64,000 nt of DNA from Streptomyces fumanus (GCF_014655295.1 NZ_BNBI01000004.1:372001-436000), one strand, 5' to 3'. Shown: positions 26,694 to 34,485, counted from the stretch's first letter. The notes: a model not told the origin generated them from the letters alone. Program-made: numbers and translations.

Positions 26694-26921
26694 GCCCCGG
26701 CGGTCCGCGGGATCGTGCGCTCCAAGTCCCTGGGCCGCGCCTCCTTCGACAGCGGCGACTGGTTCGACGCCACCCACGGGAACCGCGCGGACGGCAACGG
26801 CTTCGGCCGGGGGCTGCCGCCGGCCGCCGGTGCTGACCGCGTGGTCAGGACGGTCACCTACACGAAGAGCACCGGCACCTTCGAAGTGCCGGGCCGTACC
26901 GTGGCGGTCTTCACGCGCTGA
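26694..26921 (+). pseudogene. Pullulanase C-terminal remnant, in frame after the amylase stop
   Basis: Translation in the same frame as the preceding amylase gives IVRSKSLGRASFDSGDWFDA, then GNGFGRGLPPAA, and finishes FEVPGRTVAVFTR before TGA at 26919-26921. These are the last conserved motifs of type I pullulanases (SSGDWFN, GWGRGLPPA, VPGRTVAVF), but the region between them is shortened and no catalytic domain exists. It begins within 24 bases of the stop at 26691-26693. The simplest reading is an internal deletion that removed the pullulanase half of a bifunctional enzyme. A GTG at 26715 could in principle express 68 residues, but there is no ribosome site. Confidence 0.8.
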
Positions 26922-26937
26922 CAGGAAATGGCCCACG

Positions 26938-26971
26938 AAGTGCCCGTACCGGCAGACCGGTACGGGCACTT
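26938..26971 (+). terminator. Strong terminator hairpin after the amylase genes
   Basis: AAGTGCCCGTACCGG pairs perfectly with CCGGTACGGGCACTT across a 4-base CAGA loop, a 15-base stem. It lies just after the pullulanase remnant, which implies that the remnant's stop was once the operon end. Confidence 0.9.
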
Positions 26972-27342
26972 CAGTATGTGGGGGTCGGCACCGGGACGGG
27001 GGCGGGACGACAGCTTTCGGTCTTGTCGCGGCTGTCTCACCGAGCGCCGGAATGTGTTCGTCCATCGACGACAACGCGGCCTGGTGGCAGGTGTAAGACG
27101 TGCCGCTTCATCCGGCGGTAACCATACTCGCTCCGCGGGTTCGTCCGTCCGGCTCTGTCCTGTCATCCCGCGGCGTGATGTCGACTCCCGCCACTGAGCT
27201 GCGTGTTCATGAAGAGCCGCGTCTCCCGGAGGCGTGGAAACCAGCACCGCAGGTTGCTGAAACTTACCGCAATACTTTTCATCCCCTGCTGGGCCCTCGT
27301 ACTCTGAGGGCGTCCGTTCAGCAAGTGAAGGGGAGCACTCTG
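26972..27342. promoter_or_regulatory. Promoter region of tendamistat-like gene with TTGC-N11-GCAA operator at 27253-27273
   Basis: This 371-base stretch has no convincing gene. At 27253-27273 it holds GTTGCTGAAACTTACCGCAA followed by T, which aligns with the malE upstream site at 12000-12020 with 17 of 21 identical bases and the same spacing of the TTGC and GCAA half-sites. The site is 70-90 bases before the inhibitor ATG, near the expected promoter. The ribosome site AAGGGGAG is at 27328-27335. Confidence 0.6.
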
Positions 27343-27672
27343 ATGAAGCGGTTTGTGCGTTCAACTTTCGTTACCTGCGCGATGGCTCTGGCCCTGGCGA
27401 CCCCCGCCACGGCGGCCCACGCCGAGTCCCAGGAGGGTGCGGAGAACCAGACCCCCGCACCCTCTTGCCTGACGTACAGCCCGGGATGGCGCTACACGTT
27501 CGTGATCAACGACTGCTCGACCGCCTACACGGTGAAGGTCCTTTACGGCGACGGAACGGACGTCCCCTGCCAGGAGGTGGCTCCGCGGAACTGGTTCACC
27601 TTCCCGGGCTACGGAACCGAGGGGAACACGGTCGAGGGCATCGTCCTGTGCGACCACGCCGACGGCGCCTGA
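27343..27672 (+). CDS. Tendamistat-family proteinaceous alpha-amylase inhibitor (secreted)
   Basis: A 109-residue precursor. The signal peptide MKRFVRSTFVTCAMALALAT is cleaved near AHA/ESQ. The mature part carries four cysteines and the inhibitory triad WRY: PSC, six residues, WRY, six residues, Cys, 17 residues, Cys, 26 residues, Cys. Aligned to tendamistat, Cys11, Trp18-Arg19-Tyr20, Cys27 and Cys45 fall at identical spacing, and the last Cys is one residue earlier (72 instead of 73). The core LTYSPGWRY and YTVKVLYGDGT correspond to the beta-strands of the family. Such proteins block animal alpha-amylases tightly through the WRY loop. ATG at 27343 follows AAGGGGAG. It is bracketed by two strong terminators, so it is monocistronic. 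Confidence 0.92.
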   Translation: MKRFVRSTFVTCAMALALATPATAAHAESQEGAENQTPAPSCLTYSPGWRYTFVINDCSTAYTVKVLYGDGTDVPCQEVAPRNWFTFPGYGTEGNTVEGIVLCDHADGA

Positions 27673-27693
27673 CCGCGGTCGCACAGCACAACG

Positions 27694-27727
27694 AGCGTGC
27701 GCTCCCGGCCGGCCGGGAGCGCACGCT
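27694..27727. terminator. 34-base perfect palindrome terminator after inhibitor gene
   Basis: AGCGTGCGCTCCCGGCC is followed directly by its reverse complement, giving 17-base arms without a spacer, 22 bases after the inhibitor stop. In RNA it would form a very stable hairpin. Confidence 0.85.
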
Positions 27728-27871
27728 GTCTGCACTTGTTCTCCGGGCCGGTCCGGCCCCTGTGAGCGCCGGAGAAGCGGTCGCCCAGATGAGACGACCG
27801 GCCGCCGGCCACGGATTGTCAGTGCCCTGTCTTACGCTCCCGCCTGGCCAGTTACGGGCAGGAGGGGTGCA

Positions 27872-28570
27872 GTGGAAGCTATTCGCCGGGGTGACAGAGG
27901 CAAGCAGAAGGCATGGGTGTGGCTGATGGTGCTGACCGCGCAACGTGGCCTGTGCGTCTATTGCGGCCGCTCCCCGTCCACCACACTGGACCACGAACGG
28001 CCGATCGCCGGGGCGGGCCACGACATCTGGTGGAACTTCGTCCCTGCCTGCAAGCCCTGCAACCTCCGGAAGAGCAAGCACGAGAGCGCCGCGCATTGGG
28101 CCGCGGACATGGACATCTGCCACCGGTATCCGGAGTTGACGCGCTCCAAGTGGAGGATGAGCCCGAGGGTCTTCGCCGGCATCACAAGGCGCGTGGAACG
28201 CGTCCAGCGAGAGATCGCCGACGCGGATCGCCGCGAGTGGTTCGAGCTGCACTACGGCGAGGAGAAGTGGGGGAACAAGACTGATCTGTTCAAGATCCTT
28301 GATCGCTGCAAGGCGGAACTCAAGAGGTACCCGCACTACCCATGGCGGACCCCGAAGGTCAGGGAGCTGGAGGGGTACTGCACACGTCTGATCTGCTGCG
28401 GTCACTTCCATCCGCAGGCGAGGCTTCTGCCCGCGTTCCTGGAGCGGGAGGAGGTCAGGGCCTTTCAGCGGGCCGTCTTCAACGAGCGCGCGCACGAGGG
28501 CGAAGTGCTCGGCCGCCTCATCCGGGAGTACCTCGCTGACAGGGGACGCGCTCTCGACGACGAGGCATAG
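27872..28570 (+). CDS. HNH endonuclease family protein
   Basis: A 232-residue protein. An HNH/zinc-finger nuclease core lies at about residues 26-67: GLCVYCGRSPSTTLDHERPI, then WWNFVPACKPCNLRKSK. The CxxC...DH...N...CxxC arrangement supports metal-bound nuclease activity. The rest is charged and unrecognised. GTG at 27872 follows AGGAGGGG by about five bases. It is not linked to restriction, phage or intron genes here; its cellular role is unknown, and it seems unrelated to the starch genes around it. Confidence 0.75.
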   Translation: MEAIRRGDRGKQKAWVWLMVLTAQRGLCVYCGRSPSTTLDHERPIAGAGHDIWWNFVPACKPCNLRKSKHESAAHWAADMDICHRYPELTRSKWRMSPRVFAGITRRVERVQREIADADRREWFELHYGEEKWGNKTDLFKILDRCKAELKRYPHYPWRTPKVRELEGYCTRLICCGHFHPQARLLPAFLEREEVRAFQRAVFNERAHEGEVLGRLIREYLADRGRALDDEA

Positions 28571-28718
28571 CCGTGCAGGCGAGAGAAGAAGGCGGCACAG
28601 CACGTCGCCGCCACTGACCCGCACGAACACCAGGGTTGACTGGCCCTTCCTCGGAGCTGCCGCGTTCGACCTGTGAACCCCGTCGTGCGGGGACACGGTC
28701 GGGCAAGGAATACTGGCG

Positions 28719-28767
28719 GGCGCCGGGGCCGAGGGCTATCCATCACATAGTCCTCGGCCCCGGCGCC
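28719..28767. terminator. Bidirectional terminator between HNH gene and CBM20 gene
   Basis: GGCGCCGGGGCCGAGG pairs perfectly with CCTCGGCCCCGGCGCC, 16-base arms with a 17-base loop. It lies between convergent genes and ends six bases before the CBM20 gene's stop codon. Confidence 0.85.
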
Positions 28768-28772
28768 GGGCA

Positions 28773-29480
28773 TCAGCGCCAGGTGTCGTTGACGGTCAGG
28801 GTGCCGGTGGACGGGGTGACGACGGTGCGATGGTCACCGTTCTCCCAGGTGACGGAGCCGTCGGGATTTTTCGTGAGGTACTTGTACTGCACGGTGGTGT
28901 TGGGCGGCAACTGATGGGCGCCGGTCCACAGCGGGTTGGTGGCGGAGTCGGTGGTGAGGGGAACGGCCTTGGCCGGGTCCCAGTTGCCGAGGTCGGGCAG
29001 GTTGCCGGCGACGTAGAGGTTCTGGCCCCAGGTGGTGGCGGCCGTTACGCGGAACGAGGCGGAGACGGGGCTGACGTTCCAGATGTCGTAGTTTCCCGGC
29101 GCGTCCGGCGAGACGGTCAGGGTGCGGTTGGGAATGCTCTCCCACGTCACTGTGCCGGTGGGAGAGCGCTTGAGGTACTTGTACTGCACGGTGGTGCCGA
29201 CGGGGAGCTGGACACTGGTCGACCAGTTCGGATAGGAACTCGCGGTGGTGCCCAGGGGGACGGCTTTGGCCGGGTCCCAGGATCCGAGCTGCGGAACATC
29301 GCCGGTGACGAGGAGGGTCTCCCCTTCCGTGGTGGCCTGCACATGGAAGGTGACCGAAGTGTCCTGGGCCGTGGCCGCCCGGGCGTGAGCTGCCGTGCCG
29401 GCGAGCAGTCCGGCGAGGAGCACAGCGAGCGCGAGCAACGGCCGCAGGGCGGCGGGCACGCGGTGACGTATCGAAAGCAT
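28773..29480 (-). CDS. Secreted protein of two tandem CBM20 starch-binding domains, no catalytic domain
   Basis: A 235-residue precursor with a signal peptide of about 38 residues ending near ARAATA. Two CBM20 modules of about 95 residues follow. The first begins VTFHVQATTEGETLLVTGDV and the second SFRVTAATTWGQNLYVAGNL. Both carry LGSWDP/LGNWDP, the WS/WT hydrophobic patch and TVQYKYL...TVTWE, the two starch-contact sites of the family. Nothing else is encoded. ATG at 29480 has AAGGGA upstream; a longer reading to 29585 lacks one. It could dock enzymes or cells on starch granules, or shield starch (inference). It resembles the CBM20 of the amylase at 18517. Confidence 0.9.
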   Translation of the reverse strand: MLSIRHRVPAALRPLLALAVLLAGLLAGTAAHARAATAQDTSVTFHVQATTEGETLLVTGDVPQLGSWDPAKAVPLGTTASSYPNWSTSVQLPVGTTVQYKYLKRSPTGTVTWESIPNRTLTVSPDAPGNYDIWNVSPVSASFRVTAATTWGQNLYVAGNLPDLGNWDPAKAVPLTTDSATNPLWTGAHQLPPNTTVQYKYLTKNPDGSVTWENGDHRTVVTPSTGTLTVNDTWR

Positions 29481-30164
29481 GACATCCCTTCGATGGAACG
29501 TGGCGGCGGATCCACGCCCGCCAACCGCGCACATCCCAACACAAGTTGAAGCCAAAGGGTGACTGCCTGCGCTCGAAGCGTTCAATCATGCATGTGATTC
29601 GGCCGCGATACCCGCCTCGCCTTGCGGCTTCCTTAAAGGTCTGAATGAACTCCCGGGTGCAGGGGCGACGAGCCGATCAAGCTGGTCGCGGAAGGAAGCG
29701 ACCTCCTGCGGTCACCCGCGGCTTCACCCACAAGCCGCCTCACGTCGGTGACCAGGCATCCGCGTAGACCGCCCTGGCCTTGCGCAAGATGACGCAAAAC
29801 TTTTCAAGCACACCGGACGGCCGTCGAGCCCCTTCGGTGGCCGGTTCGCCGTACACCGTGGCAGTTGTGCGCACGGCCCGCTCTCCATGTAGTCGGCGTA
29901 GGCGTGCCCCGGCCGGGGCCGTACGGGTCTTATGGTCCGTCACCCGGGCGGAGTTGACGTCGTTCTCGCGGGGAACGACGTCAACTCCCTGACGGGCCGG
30001 GCGCGGTCGCTGCAGCCGGCGGAAGAACGCCGCAAAAGTCACTCCAGGTTCGGCATCACGACCCGCTCCGAGCCCTCCTCGTCGCCACAGTGCTTCCCGG
30101 CACACCTCTGTCGCGGAACCCCCCGAACCGGCCGGGCGGTCCCGCGACAAGCCCTTGGTGATGC
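29481..30164. other. 684-base region without a convincing gene
   Basis: Upstream of the CBM20 gene this region has its promoter. Several open frames exist but none has coding-type third-position bias together with a ribosome site. The one striking element is the hairpin at 29950-29988. Confidence 0.5.
29950..29988. terminator. Perfect 16-base-arm hairpin in geneless DNA
   Basis: GGAGTTGACGTCGTTC and GAACGACGTCAACTCC flank a 7-base TCGCGGG loop. It could be a terminator for the small secreted-protein gene at 30165, though it starts 176 bases past that stop, or part of a small RNA. Confidence 0.5.
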
Positions 30165-30539
30165 TCAGCAGGACGGTGAGTTCATGATCTTGATGGCGGT
30201 GACGACCCAGTCGTTGTTGTCGACGATGGTGTTCGGCGCCAGGCAGAGCGTCCCGCCGTGGGCGTAGTACAGCAACGCCCCGTCGTCGTTGCGCGAGTTG
30301 AACACCCACTCGGAGTTGCGGCTGCGCGCTCCGAGATTCTGGGGACTGCTCGTGATGTCCTTATAGGTCGCGGTGGGCTTCTTCGCATTCCAGTCGGCGT
30401 CGGTCAGGTAGAAGCAGACGCGCGGATAGGTACACCCATGGGCGGTGTTCGCGGAGGCCGTGGGAGCCGTGCTCAGGCCGACGGCGGCGAGCGAGGCCGC
30501 TGCCGCGCCGATGATGCCGATGCGCTTGATGACGTTCAT
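30165..30539 (-). CDS. Small secreted protein, possibly peptidase-inhibitor I36-like
   Basis: A 124-residue precursor with signal peptide MNVIKRIGIIGAAAASLAAV cleaved near ASA/NTA. The mature part of about 93 residues contains three Cys. Its pattern GCTYPRVCFYLTDADW, later RNSEWVFNSRNDDGALLY, is like beta/gamma-crystallin-type small secreted proteins, including Streptomyces I36 metalloprotease inhibitors. GAGGAGGAA precedes the ATG. Function is not established by the sequence. Confidence 0.75.
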   Translation of the reverse strand: MNVIKRIGIIGAAAASLAAVGLSTAPTASANTAHGCTYPRVCFYLTDADWNAKKPTATYKDITSSPQNLGARSRNSEWVFNSRNDDGALLYYAHGGTLCLAPNTIVDNNDWVVTAIKIMNSPSC

Positions 30540-31026
30540 GATTCCTCCTCGTCGTTACGGCACGCTACTGCCCGCTGCCGCCCGGGCGGGCCGGGTCGGT
30601 GGTGGGTTCACCCCGTCGAAGGAGCGGCTCCGGCGCACCGCGGCCGACGGCGCGCGGGACCTGTCGGAGTGATGGTCCTGGGGTGCCTGCTGGGGCTCGA
30701 GGTGGTCATGTGCGGGCGTGGTGGAGGAGTCGTCCGCCACAGGCGATGCCCCGGCGGGCCCGGGCGGTGTCGCCGAAGTCGGACAGGGGCCGACCGGCGT
30801 CGACGGAACGGCCCGTGCAAGCGGGGCTGGAAACCCGCAGCTCTACGGCGTCAGTCGCCACCTTCAGCACCCTCTGCGTGACCGAGGCGCGGGGCCGGGG
30901 CGAAGCCGGCGCCGGAGTCCACCGCGCCGCACTCATCCTCTGGCTCCGCTGACACCCGGTACTGCGAACAGCAGTCACTCTCGATGTGGGTGCTCGCCGC
31001 GTCGAAGGGTGCCGACTGGCCCGTGT
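30540..31026. other. 487-base region with nothing recognisable
   Basis: Open frames in several registers, none with a ribosome site or family motif. It contains the promoter of the minus-strand secreted-protein gene near its left end and the presumed terminator area of the tetR gene at its right. Confidence 0.4.
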
Positions 31027-31686
31027 TCAGCGGTCGGTGGACCGTGAAGCCCGAGCCGCCGCGACGCGGTCCGCGATGTGGTCGATGACCACGGTGACCG
31101 CGCGGCGGTACGGGGTGGCGTCCTGGTTCACCTGCGACAGGAGCATGCCGCCCTGGATCGCGGCCAGCAGCGCGACCGCGAGCGCCGTGACGTCCTCGTC
31201 GGCTCCGAGGTCGCCGCGCTCGCGCATGCGGGCGAGTCCGGACTCGATCGCCGCCTGCCACGCGGCGAACCCCGTCGCCAGGCCGAGGCGAGCCGAGGGG
31301 TCGATGTCCGACAACTCGCTCGCGAGCGAGCCGATCTCGCACCCTCCGGCGCAGTGCACCGCGTCCAGGCGGACGGCGGCGCGCTCGCACCACTCACGCA
31401 ACGCTTCGATGCTGTCGAGGTGGTCGAGCAGGGGCCGCTGCTGTTCGAGCTTCACGGTGCTCTGGTACTCGATCACCGCCGCCGTGAGGCCCTTCTTGTC
31501 TCCGAAGTAGTGGTAGATCTGCGAGGCGCTCACCCGAGCCCGGCGCTGCACGTCGGGAATGCTCGTGCCGGCGACCCCCTGCTGGAACATCAGCTCGGCG
31601 GCGGCCTTCAGGATGCGCTCTCGCGTACGACGGCCGCCCTCCGTGCTCGCCGCCTTGACCCGGGTCTCGACACTGCGCGTCTGCAT
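31027..31686 (-). CDS. TetR/AcrR-family transcriptional regulator
   Basis: A 219-residue protein. The N-terminal HTH spans TRERILKAAAELMFQQGVAG to SIPDVQRRARVSASQIYHYF, followed by GDKKGLTAAVI, the standard TetR start. The C-terminal ligand domain includes CAGGCEIGSLASELSD, as in regulators of the LmrA/YxaF type. It diverges from an esterase gene, and the intervening 105 bases hold two TTGGA/TCCAA dyads, so it probably represses the esterase and itself. A long in-frame upstream extension to 32730 lies antisense to the esterase and is rejected. Confidence 0.9.
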   Translation of the reverse strand: MQTRSVETRVKAASTEGGRRTRERILKAAAELMFQQGVAGTSIPDVQRRARVSASQIYHYFGDKKGLTAAVIEYQSTVKLEQQRPLLDHLDSIEALREWCERAAVRLDAVHCAGGCEIGSLASELSDIDPSARLGLATGFAAWQAAIESGLARMRERGDLGADEDVTALAVALLAAIQGGMLLSQVNQDATPYRRAVTVVIDHIADRVAAARASRSTDR

Positions 31687-31706
31687 GGGAGTCACCCTAC
31701 CAAAGA

Positions 31707-31759
31707 TTGGAATTGACTTTCCAACTTCGTGATCCCTACGGTTGGAGCGTTCATTCCAA
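31707..31759. promoter_or_regulatory. Divergent promoter with two TetR-type operators
   Basis: TTGGAA-TTGACT-TTCCAA at 31707-31724 is a perfect dyad with 6-base arms. A second one, TTGGA, eight bases, TCCAA, is at 31742-31759. The TTGACT in the first spacer could be a -35 box, with TACGGT about 18 bases on as -10, so a bound regulator would block the esterase promoter. Confidence 0.7.
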
Positions 31760-31791
31760 GATCGCTTCAGCGCCCGTGAAAGGGGCAGCTC

Positions 31792-32886
31792 ATGGCCCTC
31801 GACCCGCAGATACAGACCGTGCTCGACAGCCTGGCCGCGACCCCGTCGCCCGCGGCCAACACCCTCACCGTGGCGGAGAACCGCGCCGCCGGCCGGGCGT
31901 TCGCCTCGTTCGCCGATGACGTCGTCCCGGTTCGTGCGGTCCGCGACACGGCCTTCCGCAACGGCGACCACGACGTCCCGATCCGCATCTACACACCCGA
32001 GACGATCCCGACGGGCTCGCCCGCTCCGGTGACCGTGTTCTTCCACGGCGGCGGCTGGGTGTTCGGGGACCTCGACAGCCAGGACCACTTCGCCAGGGTC
32101 GTCGCGACACGCTCGAGGACCGTCGTCGTCTCGGTCGGCTACCGGCTGGCGCCGGAGCACCGGTTCCCGGGGGCCGTCGAAGACAGCTACGCCGCGCTGC
32201 GGTGGGTCGAGCGGAACGCCGGTGCCTTCGGCGCCGATCCGCTGCGCATCGCCCTGTTCGGGGAGAGCGCGGGAGGCAACCTCGCCGCCGTCACCGCGCA
32301 GGAGGCGAAGCGGCGCAACGGACCGGCCGTCACCTTCCAGGCCCTCGCCTATCCCGCGACCGACCGCTTCGACGACAGCGCGTCGATGTACGACAACGCT
32401 GCCGGACCCCTGCTGACACGGCCTTGGCTCGAGTGGTTCTGGGGCGTCTACCTGAACACCCCCGACGAGGGCGCCGACCCCCGTGTGTCTCCGTTGCGCG
32501 CGGAAGACCTCACCGGGCTCCCGGCCGCGTTCATCGTCACCGCCGAGTACGACCCACTGCGCGACCAGGGCATCCGGTACGCGGACGCTCTCCGCGAGGC
32601 CGGCGTGCCGGTGACGCACCGCCCGGTCCGGGGAGTGCCGCACGCGTTCCTGTCCTTCACCCGTGACGTCCAGGTCGCGCGCGACGTACTGAACGAGATC
32701 GGCGACGCCATCGGCGCAGCCTTCGCGCACGGGGCAGGCGGCCCGACGGTGAGCACACCCACCTCGGTGTCGACGACACCGGCATCAGAGGAACGTGCCC
32801 AGTCGGCCCCCGCACCGGCCCGGACGATCCCTCGGCCCACCGTGCCGCCGACGGTGACCGGCGACACCTCACCCGTCAGCTCATAG
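31792..32886 (+). CDS. Alpha/beta hydrolase of the hormone-sensitive-lipase esterase family
   Basis: A 364-residue protein. The oxyanion motif is FFHGGGWVFG, the nucleophile elbow is FGESAGGN, the acid is in TAEYDPLRDQG, and the His is in RGVPHAFLSF, which is the complete HSL (bacterial lipase GDXG) set. A low-complexity Pro/Thr/Ser tail of about 45 residues follows the fold and is unusual for the family. No signal peptide. It is divergent from tetR and likely induced by a ligand of that regulator. Confidence 0.9.
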   Translation: MALDPQIQTVLDSLAATPSPAANTLTVAENRAAGRAFASFADDVVPVRAVRDTAFRNGDHDVPIRIYTPETIPTGSPAPVTVFFHGGGWVFGDLDSQDHFARVVATRSRTVVVSVGYRLAPEHRFPGAVEDSYAALRWVERNAGAFGADPLRIALFGESAGGNLAAVTAQEAKRRNGPAVTFQALAYPATDRFDDSASMYDNAAGPLLTRPWLEWFWGVYLNTPDEGADPRVSPLRAEDLTGLPAAFIVTAEYDPLRDQGIRYADALREAGVPVTHRPVRGVPHAFLSFTRDVQVARDVLNEIGDAIGAAFAHGAGGPTVSTPTSVSTTPASEERAQSAPAPARTIPRPTVPPTVTGDTSPVSS

Positions 32887-33086
32887 ACACACGCCCCGCT
32901 CGGCTCGCGGTCGCGGCCCGGCCGCGGAGGGAGGCGGATCGCCTTCGTGTCGCCCGTGCAGGGTGAGGTGTGTGCGCCAGTACGCGGCAACCATCGTCGC
33001 ACTCGGGGCCTTCACTGAGGCCGAATGCGCAAGCTACGGAACCGTGAACAGCTAGAGTGCGGACGTGGCGCGATGAGGGGGGCACG

Positions 33087-33287
33087 GTGGCCAAGGTCAA
33101 TATCAGTCTCGACGCCGAACTCGTAGTGGAAGTAATGGTGCTGGCGGGGATCGGTTCGCCCCAGGACGCGATCGAGGCGATCGTGCGGGACTACATCGCC
33201 CGTGGCCACCGCACGGAGGCCCGCACCGAGCTCAAGGACCAGAACCTGCGCGAGCTCGACGTCAAGCCGCAGGAGCCGCAAGGCTGA
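33087..33287 (+). CDS. VapB/DUF2191-like small antitoxin-type protein, solitary
   Basis: 66 residues. MAKVNISLDAELVVEVMVLA resembles the ribbon-helix-helix N-terminus of type II antitoxins of the VapB group, followed by a charged tail that would contact a toxin. GTG at 33087 follows a GAGGGGGG ribosome site; an ATG-type upstream extension is less likely. No PIN-domain or other toxin gene is adjacent, so it is either an orphan antitoxin or a small DNA-binding regulator. Confidence 0.7.
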   Translation: MAKVNISLDAELVVEVMVLAGIGSPQDAIEAIVRDYIARGHRTEARTELKDQNLRELDVKPQEPQG

Positions 33288-33560
33288 GCCCCGCCCGAGC
33301 TGCCGCTCGAACCGCCAGGCGACGCATCCAGGAGTCCGCCGGGGCAGACGGCGAACGGGGAGCCACGGGACAGCCCTGGCGCGAAGGCGGAGCCGAAGCG
33401 ACACGGTTACGGTGCCCGGTTGCGCGGCGAGCGCCCGCGCGGTTGCGGGGCCGGGCCTTCCCGAGGGCTCGGGGAAGCCCAAGGCCGAGACCGCCGCCCG
33501 GTTCGCCGAGTGTGTGGCACGGCCGGGCATGAGTGTTGACCGGCGGGATACTCGCAGGTC

Positions 33561-34160
33561 ATGACCGTGCTGACAGCGATTCGTGAGACAGACCGGAGCG
33601 TGTCCAAGCGGCTGGCTGCCAGTACCCCGCCCGCCCTCCACCGGACGCTGTCGGCAGTGGAGGAGGCGGCGGAGGGCACCAAGTTGTGGTGCGGCGCGGC
33701 CGTGGTGATGGCCTTGACGGGCGGCTGGCGCGGCCGCAAGGCCGCCGCCGCGGGCCTGACCGCTGTAGTGGCGGCACAGCTCATGGCCAACGGTGTGTGC
33801 AAGCAACTGGCCGACCGCCCCCGGCCTCCCGAGCAGTGGTTCCCGCACGACGAGACCGAGGACCGTCCCGACTCCTCCTCCTTCCCTTCCGGGCACACCG
33901 CCGCCGCCACCGCTTTCACCGCCGCGGTGGCCCTCACCTGGCCGGCGGCCGGTGCCCTGTGCGCGGTGCCGGCTGCCCTGGTGGCCGTCGAACGCGTACA
34001 GAGCGGAGCCCACTACCCCAGCGATGTCGCGGCTGGCGCCGTGGTCGGCCTGGCCGGTGCCTGGCTCACCCGCCGCGCCCCGCGTCTGATCGCGGGCCGC
34101 CGTCTGAAGCGGCCACTGCGCGAGGCCGTCCGCGTGGTGCACCCGTCCGGCCGCGGATGA
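33561..34160 (+). CDS. PAP2-family membrane phosphatase
   Basis: A 199-residue membrane protein with the three PAP2 motifs in order: KQLADRPRPP, SSFPSGHTAA and RVQSGAHYPSDV (His nucleophile and charge relay). Helices flank them. It would dephosphorylate a lipid or isoprenoid phosphate at the membrane. It stands alone, without a linked operon. Start ATG at 33561; a clear ribosome site is not seen. Confidence 0.85.
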   Translation: MTVLTAIRETDRSVSKRLAASTPPALHRTLSAVEEAAEGTKLWCGAAVVMALTGGWRGRKAAAAGLTAVVAAQLMANGVCKQLADRPRPPEQWFPHDETEDRPDSSSFPSGHTAAATAFTAAVALTWPAAGALCAVPAALVAVERVQSGAHYPSDVAAGAVVGLAGAWLTRRAPRLIAGRRLKRPLREAVRVVHPSGRG

Positions 34161-34485
34161 GGCCCCCGCCGAGCAGGGCGTACGGTTTTAGCGGATCCAG
34201 TACCGTAGGTGCCCGCTCATGGGGCCGGACGGCCCGCAGCCCCGGTTCCGGCGCCGGGACCCCCGGCCGGGTTCGTGACTGCGTCCGGGTGGTCTGCGGC
34301 CTCGCATGGCGGGGGCGCGACGGCTCACACGGCGCTGGGCCGCACCATGTCCGCGTACGGGTTCCAAGGCTTGCGGAACCCGCGGGCCGTCACTCCGTCG
34401 GCCCGAGCACCTGCCGGGTACGTGCCGCACCGGCGGCAACGGCCGGTGTGCCCTCACGCGGAACACACAGGAAGGCATCTCCTCC
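34161..34485. other. 325-base region, nothing seen beyond a probable promoter
   Basis: GC-rich DNA with overlapping open frames but no family motif. It presumably holds the promoter of the small gene at 34486, whose ribosome site GGAAGG is at 34471-34476. Confidence 0.4.

Noticed and set aside
26715..26921. Independent 68-residue gene
   Set aside because: It is in frame with the amylase, has no ribosome site and consists only of pullulanase C-terminal motifs, so it is treated as a remnant.
31687..32730. Long N-terminal extension of the TetR gene on the minus strand
   Set aside because: It lies antisense to the esterase gene; the TetR HTH begins normally from ATG 31686.
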